Shown here piece by piece: positions 45,384 to 56,252 of a stretch of 64,000 nt of DNA (position 1 is its first letter; each line of letters begins with the position of its first letter). The DNA is from Nelumbo lutea (taxonomy: Eukaryota; Streptophyta; Magnoliopsida; Proteales; Nelumbonaceae): contig JAKGHH010000001.1 in NCBI GenBank assembly GCA_022828595.1, positions 124,012,999-124,076,998 of the forward strand, read 5' to 3'. The notes beneath the pieces were generated by a model. It worked only from the letters and a program-made list of their open reading frames with translations, had not been told where the DNA came from and did not search any database. The translations under genes were made by a program, and so were the position numbers.

Positions 45384-46540
45384 TCACCTTAGATTATTGA
45401 CGTTCCACGCTCGAGGCACCAGTTTTCCTTCTAAGGTTTCAAGCTCGTATGTGCCTTCCCCGAGCACCCGCTTTACTCGGTAGGATCCTTCCCAATTTGG
45501 TCTGAGCTTACCAACATTGGGCTCAAGCACCATGGCTTTATGAAGAATCAGGTCTCCAACGCGGAAGTTTTGCTTCTTGACTCTGGTGTTATAGTACCGA
45601 GCCACTCTCTACTGGCAAGCCGCGGTTCGGATGTATGCGAGGTCCCGTACCTCTTCAACTAGGTCGAGGTTGGTGCGTAACTCATCATTGTTTGCCTCTT
45701 CGTTGTATGCCTCCAAGTGTAGCGTAGGCACATCAATCTTGGCTGAGATCACTACCTCCGTGCTGAAGGTGAGTTTAAAGGGGGTCTCACCCATGGCGGT
45801 CTTCATGGTGGTTCGATAAGCCCACAGTACACTAGGCAGCTCGTCTACCCATAGTCCTTTAGCTCGGGCTAAGCGTGCTTTCAGTCCATGGAGGATGGCC
45901 CTGTTCGTGACTTCCACTTGACCATTTTACTGGGGGTGTGCCACCGAGGTGAAATTCTGTTGTATCCCCATCTGGCTGCACTAGTTCTGAAACTTAATGT
46001 TATCAAATTTCTTGTCATTGTTAGAGATAAGCACTCGAGGTAGTCCAAAGTGCTATCCTGCAATCTCAATGCTGTGATTGTCGCAAGAGGTTCGGCCTCC
46101 ACCCACTTTGTGAAGTAGTCCACTACTACCATTAATAATCTCCTATGTCCTGTTGCTGGCGTGAATGGTCCAAGGATGTCGATTCCCCACTACACGAAGG
46201 GCCTTGGGCTAGTGAGATACTTCAGGTCAGCAGCGTGCTAGTGGTGGACGTTGGCGTGCCTTTGACACTTGTCGCATCTTTTGACAAGATCAAGTGCATT
46301 TTCCTTCATCGTTGGCCAGTAGTGACCTTGTCATAGCGCTTTCTGAGTGAGAGCCCTGCCCCCCAAGTGTCTGCCACACAGACCTTCATGAGTGTCGCGG
46401 AGAACGAGCTCGACTTCTGAGGGTCGCAAGCAGCGCAAGTAGGAGAGCGTGTAAGATCTTCGGTACAACCGTCCGTCTATCATGACATACTTCGCTGCCT
46501 ATCGCTCCACCCTTCTAACCGCGTTGCGATCTGCAAGGAG
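45384..46540 (-). pseudogene. Gypsy-4 integrase
   Basis: Minus strand: zinc-binding part near 46470-46260, core at 46132-45881 (VDYFTKWVEAEPLATI) continuing at 45917-45609 (ARLARAKGLWVDELPSVLW, TTMKTAMGETPFKLTF), and the C-terminal chromodomain-less module at 45605-45384 (ARYYNTRVKKQNFRVGDLIL, ending VPRAWNVNNLR). It is broken by frameshifts around 46030 and 45900. It closes pol; the antisense gene lies beyond it. Confidence 0.85.
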
Positions 46541-46585
46541 GGTCTCGTGAAGTAGGTAGCTCATGAGTGGATCGATCCAGCTGGA

Positions 46586-47000
46586 CTATGCTTGTACAAT
46601 AGGAGCAACCTCTTCTGCCCCCCTGAGAATGCTAGGTCGAGGTAGGTTCTCTATGTACACAGTCATCATGGTGTTGTCGCTTGTGCTAGATAACCGGGAT
46701 AAGGCATTGGCCTCAGTGTTCTTGGATCTCAGGCTCTGCTTGATGAAGTAAGATTGGAAATCATGCAGAGCCTCTCTGACTTTGGCTAAGTAGGTGACTA
46801 TAGTTGGCTCGCGAGCTTCATATTCACTGGTGACCTGGTTGACCACGAGCTGGGAGTCACTACAGATAACGAGGTACTTGGCTCTTATTTCATTTGCTAG
46901 AGCAAGCCTGGCTATCAATGCTTCGTACTCTGCCTTGTTATTGGACGCGATGAAATCAAACTGAAGTGCATACTCCAACTTCACCCTGCTTGGCCCGTAC
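46586..47000 (-). pseudogene. Gypsy-4 RNase H-like domain
   Basis: Contains SNNKAEYEALIARLALA, VICSDSQLVVNQV and EANALSRLSS. The acidic residues of the first two motifs are kept; the last is usually ADAL and here is ANAL. It lies between reverse transcriptase and integrase as the additional, RVT_3-like RNase H expected in Tat-type elements. Confidence 0.8.
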
Positions 47001-48711
47001 TGAATGATACCAGCTTCGCTACTTTGCTGATTTGATGAGCCACCCTCATGGAGGACCCAGGGCTCCTCATCCCAGGTTGGCGTTGCTCTGACTGGGGGAG
47101 GTGCCGCACTGGTTGAAGTTTCTCCTTTGTGCTCGGGCTCAATTGATTCAATGATTGTTGTGCTGAAGGTACATTCCGTGATAAGTTAGCTAAGGCTTGG
47201 GCCTTGATAGTTGTTCGAGGCACGTACTGGATGTCGTACTCACTGTTCAATGGCCCACTTCGTCAATCTACTGAAGACCTCAGGCTTGAGCAAGACTTGC
47301 CTCAGAGATCTATTGGTGAGGACGATGATAGTATGGGCTTCGAAGTACGGTCGAAGCGTCTAAGTTGCGGTGAATAGTGCATACGCCAGCTTTTTGATCT
47401 CTGGATACCTTGTTTCTGCATCCTGCAAAACTTTACTAACATAGTAGATGGGTCATTGAACCCGATCTACTTCTTTTATCAGTACCGAGCTGACTATTCG
47501 TCACTTGCGGAGAGGTACAAATTCAAAATATCTCCCTCCTCGGGTCGGGTCAGAATCAGGATACTAGTTAGGTACTTTTTGAGCTCATCGAAAGCAAGAT
47601 AGCACTCTTTGGTCCACTCAAAGTCCTTACTCTTTTTAACTGCCTTAAAAAAAGGTAGACAATGATCTACCAACTTGGACAGGAAGCGGCTCTGCGACCC
47701 TTCAACCTCTGAACCTCCTTCAATTTATAGGCGGTCTCATATCTAGGATGGCCTTAATTTTGTCAGGGTTGGCTTCGATGCCATGTCGGTATGTAACCCA
47801 AGAATTTACCCGAGGTGACACCGAAGACACATTTATTAGGGCTTAACTTCATGTTGTATTTGCGCAAAATTTCAAAAACACAATGCAAATCTTTTATTAA
47901 ATTTTTTGAAAATCGAGTCTTGACGACCATTTCGTCTACATAGCATTCTACTTTTTTGCCAACCAGTGGCTCAAAGATTCGGTTTACATGTCTTTGGAAT
48001 GTTGCTCCGGCATTTTTTGGTCCAAAGGACATGATTTTGTAACAGTACAGGCCTAACTCGGTTATGAAGGTCATTTTTTCTTCATTGGTAGGGTCCATCT
48101 TGATCTGGTTGTAGCCCGAGTATGCATCCAGAAAGCTCAGCGACCCTGAGGTGCGCCCACCAGACGGTTGATCTTGGGAAGTGGAAAGCAGTCCTTCGGG
48201 CAAGCCTGATTTAGGTCAAGTAGTGGACCTCCCTGATGAAATTGGCTGCAAGAAGCTTCCTGACTTCCTCGTCGACTACTCTCCAATGCTTCAGGGCTAA
48301 GTTGTGTTTCTTTTGTCTAACGGGCCTAACTACAAGATTAGTGTTCAACTTGTGAGTTATTATTTTAGGATCTATGCCGGGCATCTCTGCCGCGGACACT
48401 GCAAACACATTTAAGTTTTCAAGTAAGAAGCTTACCAGTTGAGAATGCAAATGCTCCTCAATCGGTGTGCTGATTTGGAGAGTCCTGGCTGGATCTTCTG
48501 TCAAAACGGGTATAAGGACCATCTCTTCTATCGATGAAGCTTGCTCCTCAGTGTACTCCGTAGGTCTCTCTAGCTTGAGGTCATTTGCTACCTTGGTTTT
48601 TCCTTTGAGGGCGGCGACATAGCATTTGCGAGACTCGAGTTGGTCGCCTCGTGCTACCCCTACTCTGAAGTCCGTAGGGAACTTCATGGCCAAGTAATAG
48701 GAGGACACCAC
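47001..48711 (-). pseudogene. Gypsy-4 reverse transcriptase and first RNase H
   Basis: The N-terminal linker and start of the domain are at 48711-48211 (HKLNTNLVVRPVRQKKHNLA, EEVRKLLAANFIREVHY). Palm motifs follow at 48203-47763 (FLDAYSGYNQIKMD, MSFGPKNAGATFQRHVN). The catalytic box reads CYVDEMVVK: the second aspartate of YVDD is glutamate, which should abolish polymerase activity. From 47760 to 47000 the thumb, connection and first RNase H are degraded but recognisable. There is a frame break at 48205. Confidence 0.85.
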
Positions 48712-48740
48712 TGCGTGAAGAGCGTGGGTAATGGACTGAC

Positions 48741-49200
48741 CTATAATGACGTTGTACAGAAGGGAGTCCCAATCACTAGAAAAGTGTGGTCGAACCTTGA
48801 AATGCTAGGCCACGTACCGACCTCTACAGGTACTAAAATTTGCCCTAGGGGCCTGACTTCCTCTCTGCAGAAGCCTACCAGAGGAGGGTTCGTGGGCTTG
48901 ATCTCGCTTTCTGGAAGCTGCAACTTGTTGAACGCGTCCTTGAATAGTATGTCTGTTGAGCTTCCTTAATCGACCAGGCGCGCTTCACTTCGAAGTCGTT
49001 GATTCTTATTTTTATGATGAGCGTGTTATCATGGGGGTACTGGATCCCGCATGCATCATCTTTGATGAAGAAGAGGGGCTCTTCTAACCTTGGCCGCTTC
49101 AGAGGATTCAACTCTTCTCTCTCTAACTCAAGAGTCAATGTCTTCGCCGCGGCTGATGTGCAGGCTGCATCAATTGATCTGCTAGTGATCATATGGATTA
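48741..49200 (-). pseudogene. Gypsy-4 protease region
   Basis: It carries the conserved DDACGIQYPHDNT and IRINDFEVKR, then a frameshift where the catalytic VDxGSS should stand. The linker VRPLGQILVPVEVGTWPS to the reverse transcriptase follows at about 48870. It is homologous with 1380-1843. Confidence 0.75.
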
Positions 49201-49311
49201 TTTGTTGAACCGTCCTTTCTTCGGGCAGCTGCCTCTACGGCTGCTCGCTCTGCTTGTTGCTGGATTCGGGAGCATCTCTCCCTTGCTCCCCCTATCAATC
49301 TGTTTGAATTT

Positions 49312-51362
49312 TTTTTTCTTTTAATACAAAATTTTTGAGGTATTACAATTCTCGGTGCTATGATCACGGTCCCTGTGAAAGTGACAATATATATTTCCAT
49401 TTCTAGTATTTGGATCCCCTCTCATCCGAGGTGGCCACTTCACATAGGAGGCGTCCTTGATCTTCATAAGAATTTCATTTCGCTTTGCATTCAAGGGTGT
49501 GAAGTTCGTCCTTTCAACTGGAGGAGTTCGGAAAGGCTGATATGGTTTATTTCCTCCTCTAACTGGTTCATCCTTCTTCCGCTTATTATCCCTGTTGGTT
49601 GAGGTTTCACCTTCTCTTTTCCTCTTTTCTGGTGGATTCTCGCTTTTTTGATTCATCTCTTCTTCTGTTCCGATGAACTGGTCAGCGATCTTGGTAAACT
49701 CTATGACAGCTTTAGGCTTGTTGGCAACCATGTGCCACTTGAATTCTTTGTGGGTGATGCCTCTTTGTGTGGTTGTGAGTCTCACAACAGGATTTAGGTC
49801 GACGATCTGCAAGCACGCGCCATTGAAACACTTGATATAACTCCAGATTGACTCTCCCTCCCTCTGGACTATGCTGAGGAGGCTTTCTTGGGACCTCGGG
49901 CACCTCTTGCTAGTGATGAAGTGTGATGTGAAGACCTATACAAACTGCGCCCAACTTTTAATTGTCCCAGGCGCGAGGTTTTTGTACCATGTACGAGCCA
50001 CTCCCTTAAAAGTTGTGGAGAAGGCAATGCACATGCAGGGTTCATCAGCCCCAACTAGGTGCATGTAGGATTGGAAGGAATCCACATGATCGTTCGGGTC
50101 GAATGACCCATCGTACTTGTCCAGGGGAGGCACCTTGAAGTCTTTGGACATTGAGACGGCTAGGAGCTCGAGGGATAAGGGAGATGGCACAGAAAGGAGT
50201 GGAGTGGTCTTCACAGTTCCCGAGCTCACCTCTTCTTTGCCTTTAGGCTGTTCAGGCTGACTTTGAACTGCAGCTCGGTGAACCTTATGACACCACTTTT
50301 GTTGCTTCTTTACTGGCTCCGCATTATTGTTGTTGGCTTCTGTGTTGTCAGGCACTGTTCTTGTAGGGAGCTGCTCGAAGTGCTGGCGATGGCTACTGTG
50401 GACTGAGGGACCTTGCCTAGAGTCCGTGGCTAGAATCCCAAACCTGTTTTCTGCAAGCGGAACTCTGAACTGCGAAGGCCGAGGTGAAGCGGCTCTGGTG
50501 GGCTGGGTGTCTCCCCACCTATTCACTTGTTGTGAGACGGGAGGAGTAACCTGTCTCTCCCTCCTGCCACGGGACGAGACCTGGCTCCCAAAAGGGTTCT
50601 AGATCTGGGAGGTCTCTCCCCGACGAGGAGGGTGTTCGCTTTGGCAGCGAGGCTTGACTTGCTGTGTCGCTAGATGCCGAGGTGGAACCGACTACTGATT
50701 CTGTGGTAGTGGAGGGAACAGCCGCAAGTATTGTTACTAGTAAACATGATGTAGAACTTGCTGCTGGTACAGTTGAAACTACTGGACCTGTTGCATTTGG
50801 GCTTGCATAACCCGCTTGCATTGCACCTGGTCGTTAAGTTGATTTTGTCCGACTGTCGGGAGAATAACAAACCCGGCTAACTCCGTGCCAGAAGCCGCGG
50901 TAAGATGGGGGGGCAAGTGTTCTTCGGAATGACTGGGCATAGAGGGCACGTAGGCGGTGAATCGGGTTGAAAGTGAAAGTTTCCAATAAATGGCAGAATG
51001 CTCTCGAAACAAATTCACTTGAGTGAGACAGGGGAGAGTGGAATTTCGTGTTTAGTGGTGAAATCCGGAGATCTACGAAGAAACGCCAAAAGCGAAGGCA
51101 GCTCTCTAGGTCCCTACCGAAGTTGAGGTGCGAAAGCATGGGGAGCGAACAGGATTAGATCAGAAGGTTCGGCGAAGGTTGCACCCATCGTAAGAGGGAG
51201 TGGGGCATTCACCGGTGCAATGACCTGAGGCACGTTTAGTGTGGGGACCCCGCCCGCAGAAAGAGGTACGATGAACTATCCAATGCACACTGTTGGGACC
51301 TGAAGTTGCCCCCTGGAGACCTTCATGTCAGCGTTCTGTCCGGCGTTACTGGAAGATGCCAT
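49312..51362 (-). pseudogene. Gypsy-4 gag, carrying a mitochondrial rRNA insert
   Basis: Start codon at 51362 (MASSSNAGQNADMKV). The N-terminus is collinear with Gypsy-1a gag to about 51161 and then gives way to about 310 bp of mitochondrial rrn18. It resumes near 50830 with the Ser/Thr/Val-rich linker, the capsid domain at about 50150-49850 (FKVPPLDKYDGSFDPNDHV, ARTWYKNLAPGTIKSW), a basic Arg/Lys stretch, and a zinc knuckle near 49365-49320 (CHFHRDRDHSTENC). Stops exist before, inside and after the insert. Confidence 0.85.
50850..51160 (+). pseudogene. rrn18: Mitochondrial small-subunit rRNA (rrn18) fragment captured in a Gypsy gag
   Basis: The plus strand reads through landmarks of plant mitochondrial 18S-type rRNA: CCGGCTAACTCCGTGCCAG, AGCCGCGGTAAG (the universal 515-530 loop with one change, AGCAGCC to AGAAGCC), GGGCACGTAGGCGGTGAATC, GAATTTCGTGTTTAGTGGTG, GATCTACGAAGAAACGCC and GCATGGGGAGCGAACAGG. 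It ends at GATTAGAT, just before the expected ACCC. The bases match the organelle type, not cytosolic 18S. It is a partial, mutated copy of about one sixth of the gene. The exact left border (50840-50870) is uncertain. Confidence 0.9.
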
Positions 51363-51408
51363 AGAAGCTGAATCTAGAATGCTTAGTGGAAAAGGCTTTT
51401 TGAAGCGT

Positions 51409-51428
51409 TTCCCACAGACGGTGCTAAA
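51409..51428 (-). other. Gypsy-4 primer-binding site
   Basis: The plus strand reads TTCCCACAGACGGTGCTAAA next to LTR TGATG. It is the counterpart of 41831-41850, with changes in the first bases (TTTAGCACC instead of TTGGCGCC on the element strand). Confidence 0.8.
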
Positions 51429-52481
51429 TGATGTGGCAGATTCTGGTCACGTTTCATTTTTTTTAGCTAAGTACCTCGTCATCTTGTCTGCTCCCAAGTG
51501 GCCAATGACTCAGGGGCTGAAGTGGAGCTCCCTACATAGTACAACCCAACTGCTCCCGAGCTGAAGGTGATCTAACTACCAGCAACGACGAGAACTGAAC
51601 CGACTACTCCCTTCTGGTGTTGATCTGCTCATCTTTGTAGGCAGCGGGAGCTGAGGGACCTGCACGAAGTGAATCAGAGAACCCTGGGGTGTTCACCCGA
51701 CGAGGTCACTCCGATGGCTAAGTCAACACTTAGTAGCGAGCTGAAATTGATATTAGAGAATGGGAGAGCTAGAGAGCAGGGGTTACCATCCTTCCTCTCG
51801 CCCCTAGGGGGTGAGGCCTTTATATACTGGAGTCCTCGTGGGTTTGGTGGAGCAGTTCCTGGATTCCCACTGTGATGGGACATGCTTTCGTGTTAGGTGG
51901 GGATAAAGCCACCAACCGGTAAGGTGGCCCATTTCCACCTAAATCGGGGAGTGGGTGACCTAATATATCCGTTACAAATCACAATCCCGTAAAAAGTGGG
52001 GTATGGTGGTGAGCTCCCCGGGGTTGTCACACGGTGGTCGATCTGACTAGGAGGCTAGTTGCCTAGTGGCGAGCTGCCTAATGGCGAGCTGCCTAGCAGT
52101 GCTGAGTTGTCTAAGTTGCCAGGCTATAAGAGGGCGAGCTACCCACGACGAGCTACCCGTGGCAAGCTACCCGTGGCGAATTGCCTGTGGCGAGTTGCTT
52201 GTGGCGTATTGCACGATGGCGAGCTGTCTGTGGGTGTTGCATGGTGGTGAACTGCATAGTGGTGAGCAACCTAATGGCGAGCTGCTTGTGGCGAGTTGCT
52301 TATGGCATGTTGCACGATGGAGAGCTGCCTAGTGGCGAGCTGCCCTGTGGCGGGCTGCCCATGGCGAGCTACCTGTGGCAAGCTGCCTAAGACGAGCTCG
52401 AACTATCTATCTGTCAAGAAGTTGCACTTAATTGGCATGAGGTGCCAGGTGTCATAATGTAATTGGAGGGCCAAATCCGCC
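51429..52481 (-). mobile_element. Gypsy-4 5' LTR (type A)
   Basis: About 1.05 kb, starting TGATGTGGCAGATTCTGG. It is collinear with 39928-40945 throughout, including the minisatellite, until GGGCCAAATCCGCC; the final CTCATCA is absent and GCGATGG follows. A CTTTATATACTGG sequence at 51819 (also present at 40317) could be part of the LTR promoter, but on the minus strand the case is weak. No target duplication is found. Confidence 0.82.
52040..52400. repeat. GAGCTGCC minisatellite in the second type A LTR
   Basis: Degenerate units such as GGCGAGCTGCCTAATG, GGCGAGTTGCTTGTGG and GGCGAGCTACCCGTGG recur about every 16-25 bp. Copy order differs from that at 40540-40860, so the arrays have changed since the LTRs separated. 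Confidence 0.8.
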
Positions 52482-54400
52482 GCGATGGGGTTAAATCCGC
52501 ACGGGAATTCTATTATCCAGATCCGGGCAATCGGATTCGAAGTGGAATAGGATATCGGACTTTCGGAAAACATTAACGGCCTTACATCCGGTCATCCAGC
52601 CACGCATGCGCGAACATGTGCACTAACCATTCTCCACGTTGGCTTCAAACACGTGAGTGCCACATGTCATCCAAATTGTGAAGTATCAAAATTAGCCCAC
52701 CATTCCAAAGTTATTTATTCACGTTTTGAAACTGGGAAAGTTCTCTTCCCCCGCCTACCATCTCTCATCCATGCGGCTCCACGCGGTATTAGGTATCAGT
52801 TGTTAATGTTATACAACAAGCCAATCACCCAAACCCAACTCGACGAAGGGAACGAGCTGCTGCAACTCGTCCCACAGATAGTGGTGTGTCAGAAAATCTC
52901 TCCCGCTTCAATTATTCTCTCCGTCAATAATGAGATAGATGTATGTGCCTCAGTGACTCATCAGTGAGTCATTCAGTCACCTCAGGACTGTACGCCTTCC
53001 CCGTGCTTGATGGAACTCGGTGTTATCACAAACAGGGAAACACTACTTTACATCCCATCCTTTCAAAATAAAAACCACTGGATTGGAATCTTTTCTCTCC
53101 AGTGATGCACCGACATTCCACATTCCAATCCAAAGACGCATTCCACTTCTCAGGCTTTCCGCTCAAGAATCTGGATGCGTATAAAGAAAGGGAGGAGGAG
53201 AGAAGGAACTAGGAAGAATTCCAGATGAAAAAAGGGTGACAGCTGGCTACGTGAATCGAAAAGCGACAAAGCAGCTCTCGAAGACTGGCTAACTACCCAA
53301 ACTGCTTCCGTTTATGGGATTAATACGCGATAAACAAGTAAAGGGCCACGAGGGCGGCCAAACCAAAATAGAATATTATGGATAACTTCCATTTTGTTGT
53401 TTTCTCGATCAACGTCAAACCCCGTTCAAAATATTCTGAACAAACCGGTAAATGTTTCGTCTCACGTGAGGTTTTCCAGCCTGTCTCTGGGCCCACCAGA
53501 CGTGGACTGACTCCTATTCTCAGCTCTTTACTCGGGGCGGTTGATTCAACTTTTGAGCCGTTTGTTTCCAGCAGTGAAAACAAAGCTATAGATAGATTTT
53601 AAAGCTTAAGCACTATGCACTAACCCCCCTCCCCCCACCAGCTGTAAGCCTGTAACGTCTCCAACGTACGCCCTTTTGAATTAATTAAATTAAATCGCCG
53701 TGCTCCCCCTATGCTAATCATATTAGGGTCTAGTCTAGTCTATTTATTAATCTACCTTCAACTGATCTGGTGTTGCGCTTACTACTTCTACTTTACCATT
53801 ATCCATCTTCAGTCTTCACATCTGACGGCCAACATCAACTTACTCATGGACTAGCGTTTTATTTTATCCATCCAAACGCTAGAAACCGATGGATTAATGG
53901 ATTAGGGCATAAACATTTAATGGGTTGCGAGTCAAAGTCAATCTTGGCTGATTTGTTGTACTTGTGTGTAACAAACTAAACTAACAAAACATTGAGATTG
54001 AGTGTCGATCACGTGGTCGAGATCATCCGAATCGGTTTGAGTTTATCTCTTCGGATGGGACCCGCCGAGTAGTACTCCTTACAGTACTGTTGTAGACCAC
54101 AGGTTGGGGTTGGAACAACTTTTTCAAAGCCCCACGGTCATAGACCATAGATCAAAGATCAAACCCAACCCCCAGTGAGTCGCGACAACTACGCTCATAG
54201 GAATGGAAAGCGTATAAAATAATCGAAAAGAAATTCGGAGAACAGGGTGCGCATTTAACACACCCCGCAGTACTCATAAGAGAGAGGGAGCTCTACACCT
54301 ACACGAACTCCTCAGTCGGAGTCAGTCCTCACGAAGGGGGGGACCTTCCAGGAAGGGACGATGGAATGAAAAGCCTCTTCCCTTCCTTCCCTGCCCGCCT
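52482..54400. other. Upstream region of the MYB gene
   Basis: Single-copy-looking DNA between the retrotransposon nest and the MYB gene. I see no gene with family resemblance in it. Open frames at 52653-52967 and 53320-53583 show no domain. It should contain the distal promoter of the MYB gene. A T-G-A-C-T-C-type palindromic cluster (GTGACTCATCAGTGAGTCAT) lies near 52953-52972, a possible bZIP-binding site by sequence only. Confidence 0.55.
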
Positions 54401-54420
54401 GCCCGCCTGCCCGCCTGCCC
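54387..54420 (+). repeat. 8-bp CCTGCCCG tandem repeat at the MYB core promoter
   Basis: About four perfect tandem units of CCTGCCCG end directly at the TATA box. Such arrays change length easily and could shift promoter spacing. Confidence 0.85.
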
Positions 54421-54431
54421 TATATATATAC
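54420..54431 (+). promoter_or_regulatory. Likely TATA box of the MYB gene
   Basis: CTATATATATAC lies about 140 bp before the start codon at 54562, a usual distance for a plant gene with a short 5' leader. No other good TATA match lies between it and the start. Confidence 0.6.
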
Positions 54432-54561
54432 ATCAATACTTTACTCAGTCGACTCATTCTATCGAGCGCCGCCTGGTTCGGAGTTCACTCAACCCACACC
54501 AACTAACGAAGAGTACTCGAAGAGTCGAAAAGTGTTGGGTTTTTCTCTCTGAAGCCAAGAT

Positions 54562-55281
54562 ATGGAAGCATTCAATACTTGCTCATCTTCATCGACGTCG
54601 TCGTCGTCCGACTCGTCCTCGTCCGAGTCTTCGCTGCCTGGAAAGAAAGTGAGAGCGATAAGTAAGTCGGAGAGGATCAAAGGACCTTGGAGCACCGAAG
54701 AAGACAAAATTCTGACCCGACTCGTCGACCGATACGGCGCCCGAAACTGGTCCCTCATAAGCCGTTACATACCGGGGCGATCCGGTAAATCGTGTCGGCT
54801 GCGGTGGTGCAACCAGCTCAGCCCAAATGTCGAGCACCGTCCCTTTTCTCCCGCCGAGGACGAGACCATCTTGGCGGCCCACGCTAGGTATGGCAACAGG
54901 TGGGCCACCATCGCTCGCCTCCTTCCTGGTCGAACCGATAATGCCGTGAAGAACCACTGGAACTCTACGCTTAAGAGGAGGCAAAGAGAACATCGACAAC
55001 CCGTCGGAGATAATAATAAGAAGAATAATGGGGGTCGGAACTTGGAGCTGGGGTCCCCGTCCGAAATGGAATCAGATCCGCAGACCACTCTGACCCTTGC
55101 GCCACCTGGGGTCAGTTGTTCCTTGCCGGAGCGGCGAATGGAGAGCTTTCCGGCCGAGTTCTGGGACATGATGAGAGAAGTGATTGCTAGAGAGGTGAAG
55201 AATTATGTGTCGTCGTCGGTGGCTGAAACAGTAGGGTTATCAACCATAGAAGGAATTCAGGACGTGTCTCTAATTAATTAG
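54562..55281 (+). CDS. R2R3-MYB transcription factor, subgroup 22 (MYB44/70/73/77-like)
   Basis: A 239-residue nuclear DNA-binding protein with no intron, as usual for this subgroup. After a Ser-rich N-terminus (residues 8-24), R2 spans about 38-88 with tryptophans at 43, 63 and 82, and R3 about 90-140 with Phe95 in place of the first tryptophan, then Trp114 and Trp133. [17 protein letters not shown] and [16 protein letters not shown] are typical of the MYB44/73/77 group. The C-terminus has LTLAPPG (residues 177-183), like the LxLxL/EAR repression motif of the group, and [18 protein letters not shown] (199-216), like its conserved C-terminal helix. Family members regulate abscisic acid, auxin and stress responses; the role here is inferred. 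The start is supported by TATA spacing and by the full R2 repeat. Confidence 0.95.
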   Translation: MEAFNTCSSSSTSSSSDSSSSESSLPGKKVRAISKSERIKGPWSTEEDKILTRLVDRYGARNWSLISRYIPGRSGKSCRLRWCNQLSPNVEHRPFSPAEDETILAAHARYGNRWATIARLLPGRTDNAVKNHWNSTLKRRQREHRQPVGDNNKKNNGGRNLELGSPSEMESDPQTTLTLAPPGVSCSLPERRMESFPAEFWDMMREVIAREVKNYVSSSVAETVGLSTIEGIQDVSLIN

Positions 55282-56250
55282 TTGTGAATATTAATTACGA
55301 GAAGCAAAACAAGCGTTTCCTTTGAACCCATGATGACGAGGAAGCAATACAATTTCAGGCCTTGGTTTTCTTCTGTAATCTTTTTTATTTTAACATTATG
55401 TATAAATCAAGTTTCTTCAATTTCGATTTTTCAAATCAATATTTCTGTTTTATATTACCTGAGCATCAGAGATTTTAGCTTAGATGTGGGGTTTGTTGAT
55501 CACGGCTAATGTTAGATTAATCTTCTGAATCCTAGTGATATAAAGTTAAGACTGTAGTTTGTTAAATGTTAATCAATTTATTTAGAATTTATGTAGATGT
55601 AATTAACTATTGAGATGCAGTTCAACTGGTCTGAACTGGTGAAGGATTAGACCGACCGTAGGTGGGGGTGGGATCGCAGTTTCCTTGGCTAGGTGTAGGG
55701 GGGTGGGAGCATGTTTGGCCAGGTTTCCTCGTAGGTAGCCAGCAGGTGTAGTTGGGAAATATAAATTGAATTGTTACAGCTGGGTTGGGCTTGGACTGGC
55801 CCACGAGGGGGGGACACTCATTTATTGCTGAGATCCGTCTAAGATCCTCTACATTATTCAGAATCCAGATATATATACTTGGCAAGGTATGAGGCCATGG
55901 GCTATGTGACCCACAAGCCAACCTGTCTGGCCTAGTATGTGGTCCCCCCTGGTGACTTCTCAAGCCGCTGGGAATTTGGGATCCACATCCCCCACTAGGG
56001 AATCAGGAATCAGGAGATGTCAAAGGGGTTAGCCAAATATTTTCTAATTGCCTCCTCGTTTGCCAAGTATTTGTCCTTTCTGGGCCTTTAGTTTCATCAC
56101 CCTCTTTCTAAGGAACTCACCAGTCAGTTTCCTTGTGCAGAATCAAATTTACTTCAATTGACTTTTTTTCGTTTATGATTGATTGGTTGCACGCAATGTG
56201 AACGAAAATAAATGAGATATGCAAAATGATACTCAGATGTAGGAGATCTT
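55282..56250. other. MYB 3' region and spacer
   Basis: The likely 3' untranslated region runs to about 55420, where AT-rich stretches (TTTTATTTTAACATTATGTA) could serve polyadenylation. I see no further gene. The open frame 55622-55963 on the minus strand is proline-rich but has no recognisable domain. Confidence 0.5.
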
Positions 56251-56252
56251 AG

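Larger units (their letters stand above)
39928..52481 (-). mobile_element. Composite three-LTR Ty3/gypsy element (Gypsy-4)
   Basis: Order on the minus strand: LTR A, primer site, gag (with rRNA insert), protease, reverse transcriptase, RNase H, integrase, antisense gene, purine tract, LTR B, primer site, short internal piece with 86-bp repeats, purine tract, LTR A. This is two elements sharing one LTR; the lower one lacks all coding sequence. Confidence 0.75.

Noticed and set aside
53320..53583. 87-codon minus-strand frame upstream of the MYB gene with a hydrophobic end
   Set aside because: No family resemblance, and the overlapping plus frame is equally open. There is no promoter signal I can support.
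54589..54999. Minus-strand frames of about 135 codons over the MYB gene
   Set aside because: They are shadows of a GC-rich MYB coding sequence in other frames.
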